From Strigamia acuminata (taxonomy: Eukaryota; Arthropoda; Chilopoda; Geophilomorpha; Linotaeniidae): a stretch of DNA of 64,000 nt. The stretch is from NCBI GenBank assembly GCA_949358305.1, contig OX442316.1, positions 3,782,001-3,846,000 on the forward strand, in the 5' to 3' direction. The notes under the pieces were generated by a model that saw only the letters and a list, made by a program, of their open reading frames with translations, made no database searches and was not told where the DNA came from. A program made the translations under genes and the position numbers. Positions 36,501-46,533 of this stretch are shown one piece after another (position 1 is the first letter of the stretch; each line of letters begins with the position of its first letter).

Positions 36501-38040
36501 ATTTATGCATTTACAGCCAATTTTGACTTTTTATGAAATAAAAAATATTTCTTATGCATTTATACATCCGGGCCCAAAAAGATTTTTATAAATATTGTCA
36601 AAAACAAGTGAAAACGTGCACATTTTCCGGCGACGAACGAAATAAAATGAACGAAAAAGAAGAAAAAAACGAAGAAAAAAGCTGTGGATAGTGAATGCAC
36701 AAGGCATAGTCGATATATACTTTCTCCCAAAAGAGATAGACAGATACAGCTACAACATAGATAACGAAGGAAAGTGTAAAATAAAACATTGAAGAGCGAG
36801 CAAGCCTTCACCACCTGTTAATAAACACCTTCCACCATGCATATATTCTTTCTCTTATTCATCATGCACAACACCGAGGCCGGAAATGGACACGAATGGG
36901 TGGTGTGCTACTTGCCCGCTCAGTACCACCAGGAGCTGACAATGCCACTGAATCATTAGCTTGTGCGGGTGTTGCAAGGTGGACAAGATTGCTGGGTGCT
37001 GAAGCACGCCTACTGCACCGGTCTGACCCTGCACCGGGACCGGTCGGAGGTGGAATGAGCTGCTCGCCACTCAGGGTCCTATTTAAATTAGTTCGCGGAC
37101 CAACTGATTCCACGCCGTGTCCTTGTACCTGAGTGTCTGTCGATGGGTTCCGCGAAAACTGATCATTCATTGATTGCTGTTGTTGCTGTTGTTGCTGCTG
37201 TTGTTGTAGTTGCTGCTGTTGTTGTCGCTGCACTAACTGCATTCTTCGACGCAAGCAGTTGTTGCACAACCATTCCGATTTCTGGCAAGGAAAAATATCG
37301 TTTTTTCGTGTTTTCGTGATCGAATAAAATAAATATTGATAATTGTGTTTACTTTGCCGTTGATTGGAGGCCCGATAGCGCCGCACTGGTCGCACACTCG
37401 AGTTTTGCATTCGGAACAGTCGTGGCCTGGTCCGCCGGCCGCGGCACTCGAACTCACGTCGTTCGTGTGACAGAGCGGACATGGCTTGCGTGCTCCCATT
37501 AAAAAGTCTGCCGTGCTCCGCGTCACTACCGGCGCTTCCTCGCTTCCGAAAACGAATAAAAATTAAATTTAAAAATTTAAAAATTTAAAAAAAAAAAAAT
37601 TTAAAAATTAAAATTTTCATCAAATTCGAACAAAATTTATCGTTTAAAATGATTTTCTTCAAAAGTAAATAATAATTTTTTTTCGAGTATATAAATGACG
37701 TCATATACTGCAGTAGGCAATACCTGGGTTGTTTCTTGACGGTATCCTCTTGCGCTCTGGCCATAACCCCGGCGATGATTGATCTCTCCTCTTCGGATAA
37801 AGCGCTCAAATCGACCTCGGGAGTCGGCGGCGGCGGGGCGGCGGCAGCACGAGGCGCTGGCGGCCGTACCTTTGCCATCCCCATCCCCTGAGGATGTGGC
37901 ATCTGGTTCGGCATAGGTTGGTTCGGATAAGCGCCGGGTGAAGGACCCGTGAATCGAGAAGGCGCCGCACCTACCCCACCTGTGCCCACTGCGCCCACCC
38001 CCTGCGCCTGCTCGCCTTGCTCACTCAATTCGTTGCCCAT
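21547..38040 (-). CDS. Fife: Piccolo/Fife-type presynaptic active-zone scaffold (Znf-PDZ-C2)
   Basis: Cytomatrix scaffold that organises synaptic vesicle release sites. About 27 exons, about 2,200 aa. Exons I could join: 37724-38040, 37353-37542, 37281 to about 36.86 kb, 35650-36031, 34779-34841, 33892-33965, 33249-33480, 32770-33186, 31574-32713, 31314-31516, 30655-30841, 30443-30597, 29609-29927, 29277-29543, 29012-29211, 27840-28298, 27516-27763, 26488-26606, 25630-25717, 24659-24784, 24492-24600, 24231-24415, 24001-24158, 23097-23132, 22597-22918, 21946-22139, 21547-21663. MGNELS fits an N-myristoylation site, as in Bassoon/Piccolo [24 protein letters not shown] and [19 protein letters not shown] form the zinc finger. 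Then polyQ, an acidic Asp/Glu run, PDZ ([22 protein letters not shown]) and one C2 domain ([20 protein letters not shown]). [20 protein letters not shown] before the PDZ matches Piccolo, favouring Fife over Rim. No C2B found. The exon 3 end and last exon are uncertain. Confidence 0.88.
22198..22455. mobile_element. TATACTC foldback MITE, copy B
   Basis: Ends TATACTCAAAACCACCACAA mirrored at the right, then the family core CTCCTATTGGCTCAGC / GGCTCAACCAATAGGAG and internal CACTACACCAGTGAGATGG. It lies in the intron after the C2 exon. Confidence 0.8.
22459..22580. mobile_element. GTCCGG-rich MITE, copy 1
   Basis: Ends CACAGCGTACTCTGTACGGA and CCGCACAGAATACACTG, interior with repeated TCCGGAC/GGACCGG. 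It directly abuts copy B of the TATACTC family. Confidence 0.7.
23510..23935. repeat. 26-bp minisatellite, about 16 units
   Basis: Units CTTGCCTAGGGCCTTGCATT plus TCCACG, more diverged at the left. In the intron between the exons at 23097-23132 and 24001-24158 of the Fife-like gene. Confidence 0.9.
24922..25211. mobile_element. Foldback element containing a telomere-type array
   Basis: Inverted arms CAGAACACACCCGATTTCGG..AATAACTTGAATATC on the left and their mirror on the right (TCAAGTTATTGAGTCATTAG..CCGAAATTGGGTATGTTCTG). The (TTAGG)n tract lies between the arms. In the intron before the first PDZ exon. Confidence 0.75.
25076..25135 (+). repeat. Interstitial (TTAGG)12 telomere-type array
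   Basis: Twelve 5-bp units, eleven TTAGG and one TTAGT, the arthropod telomere repeat. Placed inside a foldback element, not at a chromosome end. Confidence 0.95.
25895..26065. repeat. 31-bp minisatellite, five units
   Basis: Units GACATTTATTTTCGTCGTTT plus TGTTCAATTTA, mostly 31 bp and one of 30 bp. In a Fife-like gene intron. Confidence 0.85.
26991..27121. mobile_element. GTCCGG-rich MITE, copy 2
   Basis: Ends CAGTGTAAGCTGTGTAGCC and CTTACACTG, flanked by TA; interior repeats of GTCCGGAC / GGTCCGG. Confidence 0.75.
28352..28482. mobile_element. GGCTGGACTGGGA repeat copy
   Basis: GGCTGGACTGAGAAGAAATT to CCGGGCCAGTCCAGCACTG, imperfectly inverted ends; in a Fife-like gene intron. Confidence 0.65.
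30006..30385. repeat. Large inverted repeat in Fife-like gene intron
   Basis: The arm near 30030-30190 (TGTATCCACCAGGTAGTGCA, TCACTGATAAGTTGACATTT) is mirrored near 30238-30385 (AACTTATCAGTGAG, TGCACTACCTGGTGGATACA, TGAGCTTCAAGCTGGACTAG). Arms of about 130 bp, diverged further out. Ends are not clear enough to call a transposon. Confidence 0.75.
31070..31142. mobile_element. TATACTC foldback MITE, solo arm (copy E)
   Basis: AGTCCACAGTTAGG, then GGCTCAACCAATTGGAAATA, then a unique arm ending GGTTTGGAGTATA. No partner arm is found nearby. Confidence 0.55.
33510..33885. mobile_element. TATACTC foldback MITE, copy D
   Basis: Arms TACTCTGGCCAAGTATAAGA..GCGCTATTTCCTATTGGCCCAGC, mirrored on the right and ending GGCCAGAGTATA. 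The right end lies a few bases from the splice donor of the Fife-like exon at 33892-33965. Confidence 0.82.
34332..34751. mobile_element. TATACTC foldback MITE, copy C
   Basis: Arms TATACTCTTGTTGAACTCAA..CCAAATCCCATTGGTCGAGCC with mirror ending GAGTTCAACAAGAGTATA. The interior is homologous to copy A. Confidence 0.85.
35218..35395. mobile_element. MITE with GGGCCGNCCATAAATTACGT ends
   Basis: Left GGGCCGGCCATAAATTACGT and right ACGTAATTTATGGACGGCCC; G-rich tract near the right side. In a Fife-like gene intron. Confidence 0.8.
36165..36573. mobile_element. Possible MITE with CCCCGGATGT end
   Basis: Left CCCCGGATGTGTATGTGGAA and right TGCATTTATACATCCGGGCCC are inverted. The interior has mirrored TTTATGCA motifs. 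Moderate support only. Confidence 0.4.
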
Positions 38041-41000
38041 TTCTGATTTTCACACGCCCGTGTGCACTGCACTCGTAATCGCCATTTTGGTCGTGCAAAA
38101 ATGCTCACCGACACGAGCTGGCGGTAGAAATGAGTGATTAACTTAACTGTGTGTTGCTTAATGAGTGAAATCCTGCGACTGCGGATGGTGAATTAAATGG
38201 AACTTGCACGATGTAGGAAGAACTAAAGCTCCGCCTGGATGTGGGTGGTTTTCTCTGCAGCGCGCGCGACGCAGGCAAATCGATAAATTGAGGCGAACAC
38301 TTTTATCGCCCCCTTTCTCTATGGAATGGTTGCGACTCCATTTACTATGAAGAGAGACAGAGAGAGGGGAAAAACATTTTTGATTCATAACGGAGAAAAT
38401 TCCTAATGACGAATTTGATTAACTTGTTTATTTTGGGTTTAATTTGGGGGAAGAATTTCATCATTTTTCAAATTTTTTTTTTTTTTGTGTGACGTTGGAT
38501 TGATGGAATAAAATCTGGATTGTTTTAGAAAGATTACTGGATTGTATCAATATTGATTGTGATTGATGGTATCAAAAACGGGATTTTTTGTATTGTTGCG
38601 ACAAAAAAGTTGGTTTTTATGTTAATTTTTTGTAAGGGTCAAATAAAATAAATTATGAATTACATTTTACGTTGTTTTTTTGTAAAAAAAAAATATATAT
38701 ATATGTATATATAATTTTTTTTTGTTCTACACGCATTTTGTTCACTCCCTTTACTTTTTAGCTCTTGTTGTTCCCACGAGACATTGTCACGCATGTGTCG
38801 TAAATGGCCTCCTTCCACCACTTTACTTTGAAAATGGATTCCAACATCATAATTGACGATAATTTTAGTTTTTAGTTCCAATGATAGCTTTATCTTGAAT
38901 GTACGAGCAATATTTAATGCAGAAAAGCACTTTAAGCAAAAAGTTTAAAGGCTTTTATTGCGGACAAATGTGAAATAACAAAACGAAAGTACAAAACTTT
39001 TAAACTTTTAAAGTTAATTCAAAAACTGAAAATTGTGTTTTTACAGGTTTTTGAAATTTAAAACTTGATCAAACATTCATACGTAATGAATATTGGTTAA
39101 ATATCAGACTTCGCCTTTAACCACACAAGGGCAATCAGGACAAAGTAGCTATACAGAACAATCTAAAAATAGCATTGGAATTGAGTTTTAGTGACGTTCT
39201 TTCCCATCAGCTGGCAGCACAAGTCATTTACTATACACAAATTCTATTAACATGATGTCTCAAGTCGGAACAAAGGTGCCACTCGCCGTGGTCGTTGTAA
39301 GACCACCAGATTTTAATTACTGGAATAAAATTCTATCATTATGATAATAAATAAGCGTGTTGTTGATGAGTTTTCACCGAGACTTTGGTGTTTTTGGTTG
39401 GTTGGGTGTAAATCAAATTTATATTCAGTTTTATTGCACTTTTATGATGAAATAATAGTGTGACAGTTGTGTAGTAGATTAGATTGTGGCTAACTGTTGT
39501 AATTTTATTTATTTCAATACTAAAATAAATATTTGCAGTAAATTTTCACAAGATTTGTGCATTTTTGTTTGAGTTGCATTAATTTTGTCCAATGCAGAGT
39601 TTAAAAATTTAAAACCATGAAAATGAAAAATTGAACTAATTGTATTATTTTTGTCACATACTAAATACATTCTTCTTTATTAACTGTCAAAAATTACAGT
39701 GAATGCATTCTGATGCAATTAATTAATAATTTTGTGCAATAAATTATTTTTTTTTTGTTTTTAATCCATTTAGTTGAGCATTTCGTTCTGGCTTGTGTAA
39801 TAATAAAACCTATTATATTTTGGGTGTTGTTGATTTTTGTAGGAAAGTGTCTGCTTTGGCCACAAAATTTATTTACTGGCTTTATTGAATCATGATTTAT
39901 TGATAGAAATTGTGTTATGGTTATTGCTAGTGCGAGTAGTTTCCTTTTTCGTGTACAGATGGCAGCTGCTGCTCGGTGCTTCGCGAAATCGAGGCATTCC
40001 TTCTCGAAATTGTTTAATGGCTGCCATTTTAGGTACAGATAATATAACCCACGTTCTCACTTGTCTTTTGTGGTTCGAAACTTGGTCTAATAATGGCGTT
40101 GAGTACAATGTGGTAGCACTAACATCCTTGCTAATTCAATTCTGTATTTTTTTAGGCTCAATATAATACAAGAGAGTTAGATTTTCTGTTTCAAGGTCAT
40201 CTGTAAATACATGAATTGTCAACAAGGTTATTTCTGACTTGTAAGTGAATAAATATAGAAAACTGAATGAAAAATTTCAATTTATAAATTATAAATGTGT
40301 TTTAGAATAATAATGATATATATATTTATACATACGGTATATATATATATTTAAATCACTTTTATAAATTATAACTATGATAATTATTATTATTATAATA
40401 ATTATAATCACATTTAGAAATGTGCACAAAAAATTGTAATATTTGATTTGTGAAAGTTTGCAAATCCATTATTCATGAAGTGGTGTCAATGACCTTAGAA
40501 GAAACCCATGAGCATACAAAATTAAAAGGCAGCCATTTCACTGCGCCATCTAGTGGTAAATTTGATAAACTTGAAATTGATCTTCTCTTTGGACATAAAA
40601 TACCCAAGCACTAGAACAAATTTAAATGTTAATTTCACTCTCTTTATATGCATTTCTACATACACATCAACTTGATTGCAGACTCTACACATTACCATTA
40701 AAACAATTGTTGTTGAAAGCATTTTTCGATGAGATAATCATGTCACTTGACCTTGGTGAATAAGAATTCTACACATGTTCAGAGGTGAAAAAACTCTAAT
40801 CATTGAGAAAAGGAATGTGGACTTTGGGAGGAATACAATTTAGATGACTTCAGTAATAAATTTAAAGAATCAATTTTTTTTTCTCTCTGGCAGAAGTGTC
40901 CACTAATATTACCTAAGAATTTCTGATTGCTTAAAGCAGCAAGTGCTATTTTACAATTAATGGAAGAAGGCTAGGCTGACACATCTTGCTCATGCTTTTT

Positions 41001-42442
41001 TAATGCTTTGGGCTGGGGCTGACCATGACACAGAATTCAGTGATTGACCCAGAATACATACAAAGTCTCAAGAAAAAATAGGATATATAATTTGATGGAG
41101 ATCAAACAATATTTTTTTGTTTATATTTATTTGTTTATTTATTTATTTATTTATTTATTTATTTCCTCTGACCGGTATCCTAGTGTGTTACGGACGGGTA
41201 CCATATTTTGTCCCAATGTGTTACGGATCGGTAACCTAACATTGCTGTAGATAATCTTTGCATTTCAATGGTAAAATAGTGGATCGGCAATATGTATACC
41301 TATGTATAAATATTTTGTATATGATATATCGCAGCGTTTCTCAATCTAACTAACTTGTAGACATGACCCCCCCCCCCCCCCCTAGAATAGTGCACTAAAA
41401 TTATTTTTTGTAAATTTGTGTAAAATTTTATGTAAAATTTTCTGCAAAATTTCTTTTTTTTTCTTTCTTTTAGTAGTTTATTTTTGAAAAATTTAATGCA
41501 CCGGTAGATGAAGTGGGGCGCGGAAGATCGCCTTGCTTAAAAAGTGTCGCGATGCTAAAAAGATTGGGAATCCCTGATATATCATATATAATATATAGAA
41601 ATAAATGATGGTCTTATAGTTGTGGGTGGGCCCCCTTTGTCTCTTGACAACCAATATTTTTAGACCTACCGGTAGTCCTGCAGACCGGTACCGGTCCACC
41701 ACCACCATTTTGAGAAGCGCTGCCTCAATATTTATTTATGGATAGGAGTTCACCTGCCCTAAATTTAATAATTATTATGCTGAAAATGATTGGTAAATTT
41801 TTTTCCAAGAAACATTTATGTGCATTAAACTAAATTTCCCAATAAAAGACGCGAGAAGTTTAATTTATAAAATTGTTCGTAGATTGTGCTTAAATAGTAG
41901 CCTGGTTCTAATTGCACTGAAACCATCAAAGAACGTTCAAACAAGGTTTTCAGGTGTGACAAACTGGTTCTTTCCCACTACAAACGCTTCAAATCTTCTC
42001 CAAATTGCATATTATGTCACGTATTACGCCATGACTGATTTATCTGACCCATTAAAATGATGTAATTATTATTCATTTATTTTTAAAATTAAAAATCTAT
42101 TTTTAAAGCCTGGACAAACGGAGGCGAATAATTGGCGAGATTATGAGATAAGTGAAGCAATTTGTTCATTGCAAAATGAAGACATTGCTCTTGAACTAGT
42201 TACGTAATTAGGACAATTGAAGTGGCTTGGGGGTAGACTTTCACTCAAGGCCGATGTCCCTATTTGATCTTTACTTTTTTCGCGTTGTGCACGAGAGTTC
42301 ACTGGTCTTGTATTTAAGGATGCACGAACTGAGATTCTTACTCGATTTATTGCATAGCAAGTTGGTGAGATAAAGGCGAAGCGGGCCACGAGCGAGGGGG
42401 GAAAGTTGACACGACAAAAGCAAAAGCAAACCATTGGGAAAA
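38041..42442. other. Intergenic between divergent Fife-like gene and nocturnin
   Basis: Should hold both promoters. I see no exon with convincing conservation. It contains simple (TTTA)n at about 41.13-41.16 kb, a poly-C run near 41.37 kb, and a hAT-like MITE. The open frame at about 39.89-40.17 kb lacks family similarity I can recognise. Confidence 0.5.
41332..41576. mobile_element. hAT-like MITE, full copy
   Basis: Ends CAGCGTTTCTCAATCT and AGATTGGGAATCCCTG, flanked by ATATATCG (41324-41331) and ATATATCA (41577-41584), 7 of 8 matching. The right half matches the truncated copy at 8.9 kb. Confidence 0.85.
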
Positions 42443-45400
42443 ATGCCAAATAACGACGCGGACGAGATTCAAGGAGATTGCGTGGCGGAGAATGGTTCGA
42501 ATTTTCAACCATCGCCGCCAAAATCACTCTTGCTATATTTGGTCAGGCAAGTTGCACTTTGATTTGATTTTTTATTTTTTTTATATATTGTTTAGTATTT
42601 TTAAATTTTGGATTTAAATGAGGAACTAATTGTGGAAATTAAACCTTAATTTCGTTTTATATATCTTGTGTAGTTTAAATTCCTCGTGTATATTGAGTTA
42701 TCGTTTAAAATATCGGATGTTGATTTCTTGTACTGTGTACATCTGGTTTTAAATGTATGTAGTACAGTGTACTCTGTGTCGCCGGACATAGGACGGGTCC
42801 CAGAAATTTGTCCGGTCTAGGGAATGTCCGATGTATAATGCATATACGCTCTCTGGTCCGGACAAATGCCACACGTTTGGTCTAGAAAGAGTTAAAATAA
42901 ATACCGTATTTTCTCAAGCCTATTCAAAACGGGCATTCTGAGCCACGGCTCTTAATTGAGGGCGGCTCTTATTACAATTGTTTACCATATTTTGATTGAA
43001 ATTTCAATTTTTTCATTGAAATTTTACTTTTTTTCATTGAAATTTCACTTTTTTCCATTGAAATTTCACTTTATTCCATTGAAATTTCACTTTTTTCCAT
43101 TGAAATTTCACTTTTTTTTATTGAAATTTTACTGTTACCATTGAAATTTCCATTTTTTTTATTGAAATTTCACTTTTCTCATTAAAATTTTATTTTTCCC
43201 AGTGAATTTTTATTTTTCTCAGTCAAATTTTAATTTTTTCCATTGAAATTTCACTTTTTTATTTAAATAACCATCATCACTGACGAATGTTTGATAAACT
43301 GTTTCCTGTTTGGTTACAAAAGCCCTCAAATAGTAGCCGCGGCTACCATTCAACGGCGGCTACAAAACGAGGGCGACTCCTAATCGAGAAAATATGGTAA
43401 ATAAAATCAGTTTGCCTATAATTTTCTAATGGAAAAAAGCAATAAAAATAATTAAAAGCACTACAAATTATATTAAAAATTAATTGATTGCCATAGATCA
43501 CAAGGGTTGAAAACCGAAATTTGCGCTAAGAGTTAGTGCAAAGTATTGCTAAAATTACATAATGTCTACTACGTGTTACGACGTGCACATGACGTAACGG
43601 TACTTTTTACGCAAATTTTGGTTTCCAACCCTTCTGAACCTGGCAAAAAATTAATTTTTAGTGTTTTTAATTTTTTTTTATATTTTGTTTCATTAGAAAA
43701 TCAGCATTATTGGTTTTTGTTCGGAATACACAGCGATTTTTCCCTTTGTCCGGAGTCCGGAGGAGAGAGCTGTCCGGACGGCGGAGCTAATTCCCCAGTG
43801 CTGGGTATTGTTTGGACTACACAGCTATCTGGACGGCACTATGTCTGGGCTACACAGAGTACACCGTATATTCATGCAGGAAATAAATGACATTAGGCGC
43901 GTTCAATCATAAATGGATTTTGCTGATTTCGCTGATTTTCTTGATTTTGGGAGACCAGAAGTGACGTTTTTTACGTCATAGAAACAAAATCCGTTTTCAG
44001 AAAATCCGATTTTGTGAAATCCACGTGTAGAGGTCGCTTTCCTTGATTTCTTAGTTGATTTTCAGCCATCTTGAATTGCACAGAGAGCGATCAGAGCAGT
44101 TATTTTTGTTTGCATTTTTATAATTACAATTGGGCAAAATGCAATTGCAATGTGCAACAGTTGGATTTTTGGAAATTTTAAGGTCGTTCGAAGTTGAAAT
44201 CTAATTTACTTGATTTCTAAAAATCAAGAAAATCAGGATTTCGGAAATCCATTTAAGATGGAGAGGTCGGGTGATCCAATCTGACTCGCAAAACCAATCC
44301 GATTTGCAGTTTGCGGATCAAATATAAAAACTTGTCACACTAAATGTGTTTGGTTCAAATGAATTATTATAGATTAAATTCTACTGAAACTTCTCTGCAT
44401 TGCACCTTGTGTAATTTAAATGATTTGATCTGCTGACAAGTCTTTTCCTTAGAAAATAATTTGTTTTGCAAATGAAAAAGAGAAAAGTTGTAGGTTTGCC
44501 TATTGAAACTTGAAAGCTAACCTTGACACAGTGAGGCAACTTGAGAAATGAGTTGCACCAGAAAGGGTTTTTACGACCACCTGCTTGCACTCATTCAACG
44601 CCCTTTTAGGACTTTTAGACTTTCCTTAATCTGAAAATTAATCCCAAACTTATTAATTTTGATGTTTCTTTCTTTTTTCATTCAAAACCCTAACCAGAAT
44701 GGGCAGTTTCACAACCACACCTAAGATCCTAAACGAAGACACGCAAGACAACGATGTCGAGATCCCAGTGTCGTGCACCAACGAGTTGCTGCTGAAAATC
44801 TGCAGCCAAAACCTGCACGGCAAACCGTCCATTCTGCACCGCAAATTCAAATACACGAACGCAAACACTGATCGCAACACAATGGTAAGAATAATGCAAT
44901 GGAATATTTTATCTCAAGGTAAATTGAACGTGTTTTTCGTTGTCGAGCAATTCGAATAATGATTAATGATTTTATTGGTTGATTCTAGCTTTGGGGGAAC
45001 ACAATGATAACTTTATAGCTTGTCCGTTGGAGGCGCTGGATTGGAAGTACCGGCGGTTTCGGTTGCTCCAGGAACTCGTGAAATACGAGGCAGACATTTT
45101 TTGTTTACAGGAAGTGGATCATTTCGTGTTTTTCCAGAACACGTTGGGGGCAGTTGGATACAAGGGCATTTTTTTCCCCAAACCTGACTCGCCTTGCGTC
45201 TATATCCCAAGAAACAATGGTGCTGATGGTTGTGCCGTGTTTTATAATAGCACAATGTTTGATGTTGTTCGCGTTGAGACGAGAGTTTTAGAGGTGTGGA
45301 GAGTTCAGTCGAATCAGGTACAAAGATAAACAAGTTTGCAAATTTAAAGCAATAATTTTGTCATTGAATTTTTAAAAATGTTGGCGGATGTCATTCAATA

Positions 45401-46533
45401 CATTATTTGGAGCTACTAAACCCACTTTATAGCTGTAAAATGCACTATATAACTGTAAAACGCACTTTACAGCTGCAAAATGTACTAATATAACTGTAAA
45501 ATGTACTAATGTAGCTTAAAAATGACACTTTTTAGTCTTTTGAGCTACAAAAATACACTTTATAGCTGTAAAATGACACTTTTTAGCTTTTGAGCTACAA
45601 AAATCTACTTTATAGCTGTAAAATGCACTATGTAACTGTAAAACGCACTTTACAGCTGCAAAATGTACCAATATAGCTGTAAAATGACACTTTTTAGTCT
45701 TTTGAGCTACAAAAATCCACTTTATGGCTGTAAAATGCACTATATAACGGTAAAATCCACTATATAACTGTAAAATCCACTTTACAGCTGCAAAATGTAC
45801 TAATATAACTGTAAAAAGTACTAATATAGCTGTAAAATGTCACTTTTTCGTCTTTGAAGCTACAAAAATCCACTTTATAGTTTTTAATTAAATTGGCAAA
45901 CTTTATCACAGAATTATTGCTTTATTCTTATTACAGACAGAATTGAAAGAAAAAGAAAAAAAGAAATGTACTAAATCCATTTTGAAGTGCTGCAGCTCAA
46001 GTCTTGTACATTTTGTTTGATTATTTTTTCTCTTGTAGGTGGCAATTCTTGTAATATTGCGTGTGCGGAGTACTGGTCAATCACTTTGTGTTGTGACCAC
46101 TCACTTAAAGGCACGCCAGGGGTCAATTTTATCCACATTGCGTAATGAACAGGGTAAAGATCTGTTGCAGTTTATTCGAGTGAACTGCGGCCAAGACATG
46201 CCCGTTGTCGTGTGTGGGGATTTTAACGCGGAGCCGAACGAACCGGTCTATTCGAGCATGACGAATTGTGGGACTGGGAATAAGGACTCGTTAGGTTTTA
46301 AAAGTGCTTACAAAACCGTGTTTGGCCAAGAACCGGATTACACGACATGGAAGATCCGCGAAGAGGGTGAAATTTGTCATACCATTGATTACATTTTTTT
46401 CAGTGCTCAACATTGCAGTCCGGAATCGGTGTTGTTGTTGCCGACTGGCGACGACATTGGCCTTGGCAGAGTTCCTTCATTGCAGTACCCGTCAGATCAT
46501 TTCTCATTGATTTGTGATTTTTCCTTATTCTAA
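42443..46533 (+). CDS. Nocturnin (CCR4-type exonuclease/phosphatase fold)
   Basis: Orthologue of vertebrate NOCT and Drosophila curled; the EEP-fold enzyme removes the 2'-phosphate of NADP(H) and has been linked to mRNA deadenylation and circadian metabolism. Exons 42443-42546, 44698-44918, 44989-45317 and 46039-46533 join in frame for 382 aa. Catalytic blocks are intact: MQWNILSQALGEHNDNF, CLQEVDHF (metal-binding Glu), FFPKPDSPC, NNGADGCAVF, VTTHLKARQG, VCGDFNAEPNEPVY, YTTWKIR, HTIDYIFFS and the final YPSDHFSLICDF His. The first exon is joined through a GC donor (CAG/GCAAGT). If it is not used, translation could start at the Met in exon 2 (MGSFTTTPKI). Two N-termini, mitochondrial or cytosolic, are known for the family, so both may occur. 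Intron 3 holds a minisatellite. Poly(A) signal at 46601. Confidence 0.9.
42765..42880. mobile_element. GTCCGG-rich MITE, copy 3, partial
   Basis: Left CAGTGTACTCTGTGTCGCCG, internal GGACGGGTCCCAGAAATTTG as in copy 1; the right end is unclear. In nocturnin intron 1. Confidence 0.5.
43000..43255. repeat. 20-21 bp minisatellite
   Basis: About twelve units of ATTGAAATTTCACTTTTTYC in nocturnin intron 1, inside a region flanked by CGGCTCTTAATTGAGGGCGG and CGAGGGCGACTCCTAATCGA, which resemble the CGATTAAGAGCCG MITE ends. Confidence 0.8.
43727..43867. mobile_element. GTCCGG-rich MITE, copy 4
   Basis: Ends ATACACAGCG and TACACAGAGTACACCGTAT; interior TGTCCGGAGTCCGG and CTGTCCGGACGG. Confidence 0.55.
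45425..45885. repeat. Minisatellite in nocturnin intron 3
   Basis: Imperfect tandem units of about 18-20 bp (TAGCTGTAAAATGCACTWTA) in higher-order blocks. Long minus-strand open frames here are repeat artefacts. Confidence 0.8.

Noticed and set aside
39885-40166. Hydrophobic plus-strand ORF of 93 aa
   Set aside because: No splice-supported structure, no recognisable family, and an overlapping minus frame of equal quality.
41362-41385. Poly-C run as a functional element
   Set aside because: A simple homopolymer inside a hAT-like MITE; length may also be unreliable in assembly.
42141-42527. 128-aa minus-strand ORF
   Set aside because: It overlaps nocturnin exon 1 on the other strand and has no recognisable domain.
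45516-45740. Minus-strand ORF with repeated KCHFTAI units
   Set aside because: Product of the nocturnin intron minisatellite.
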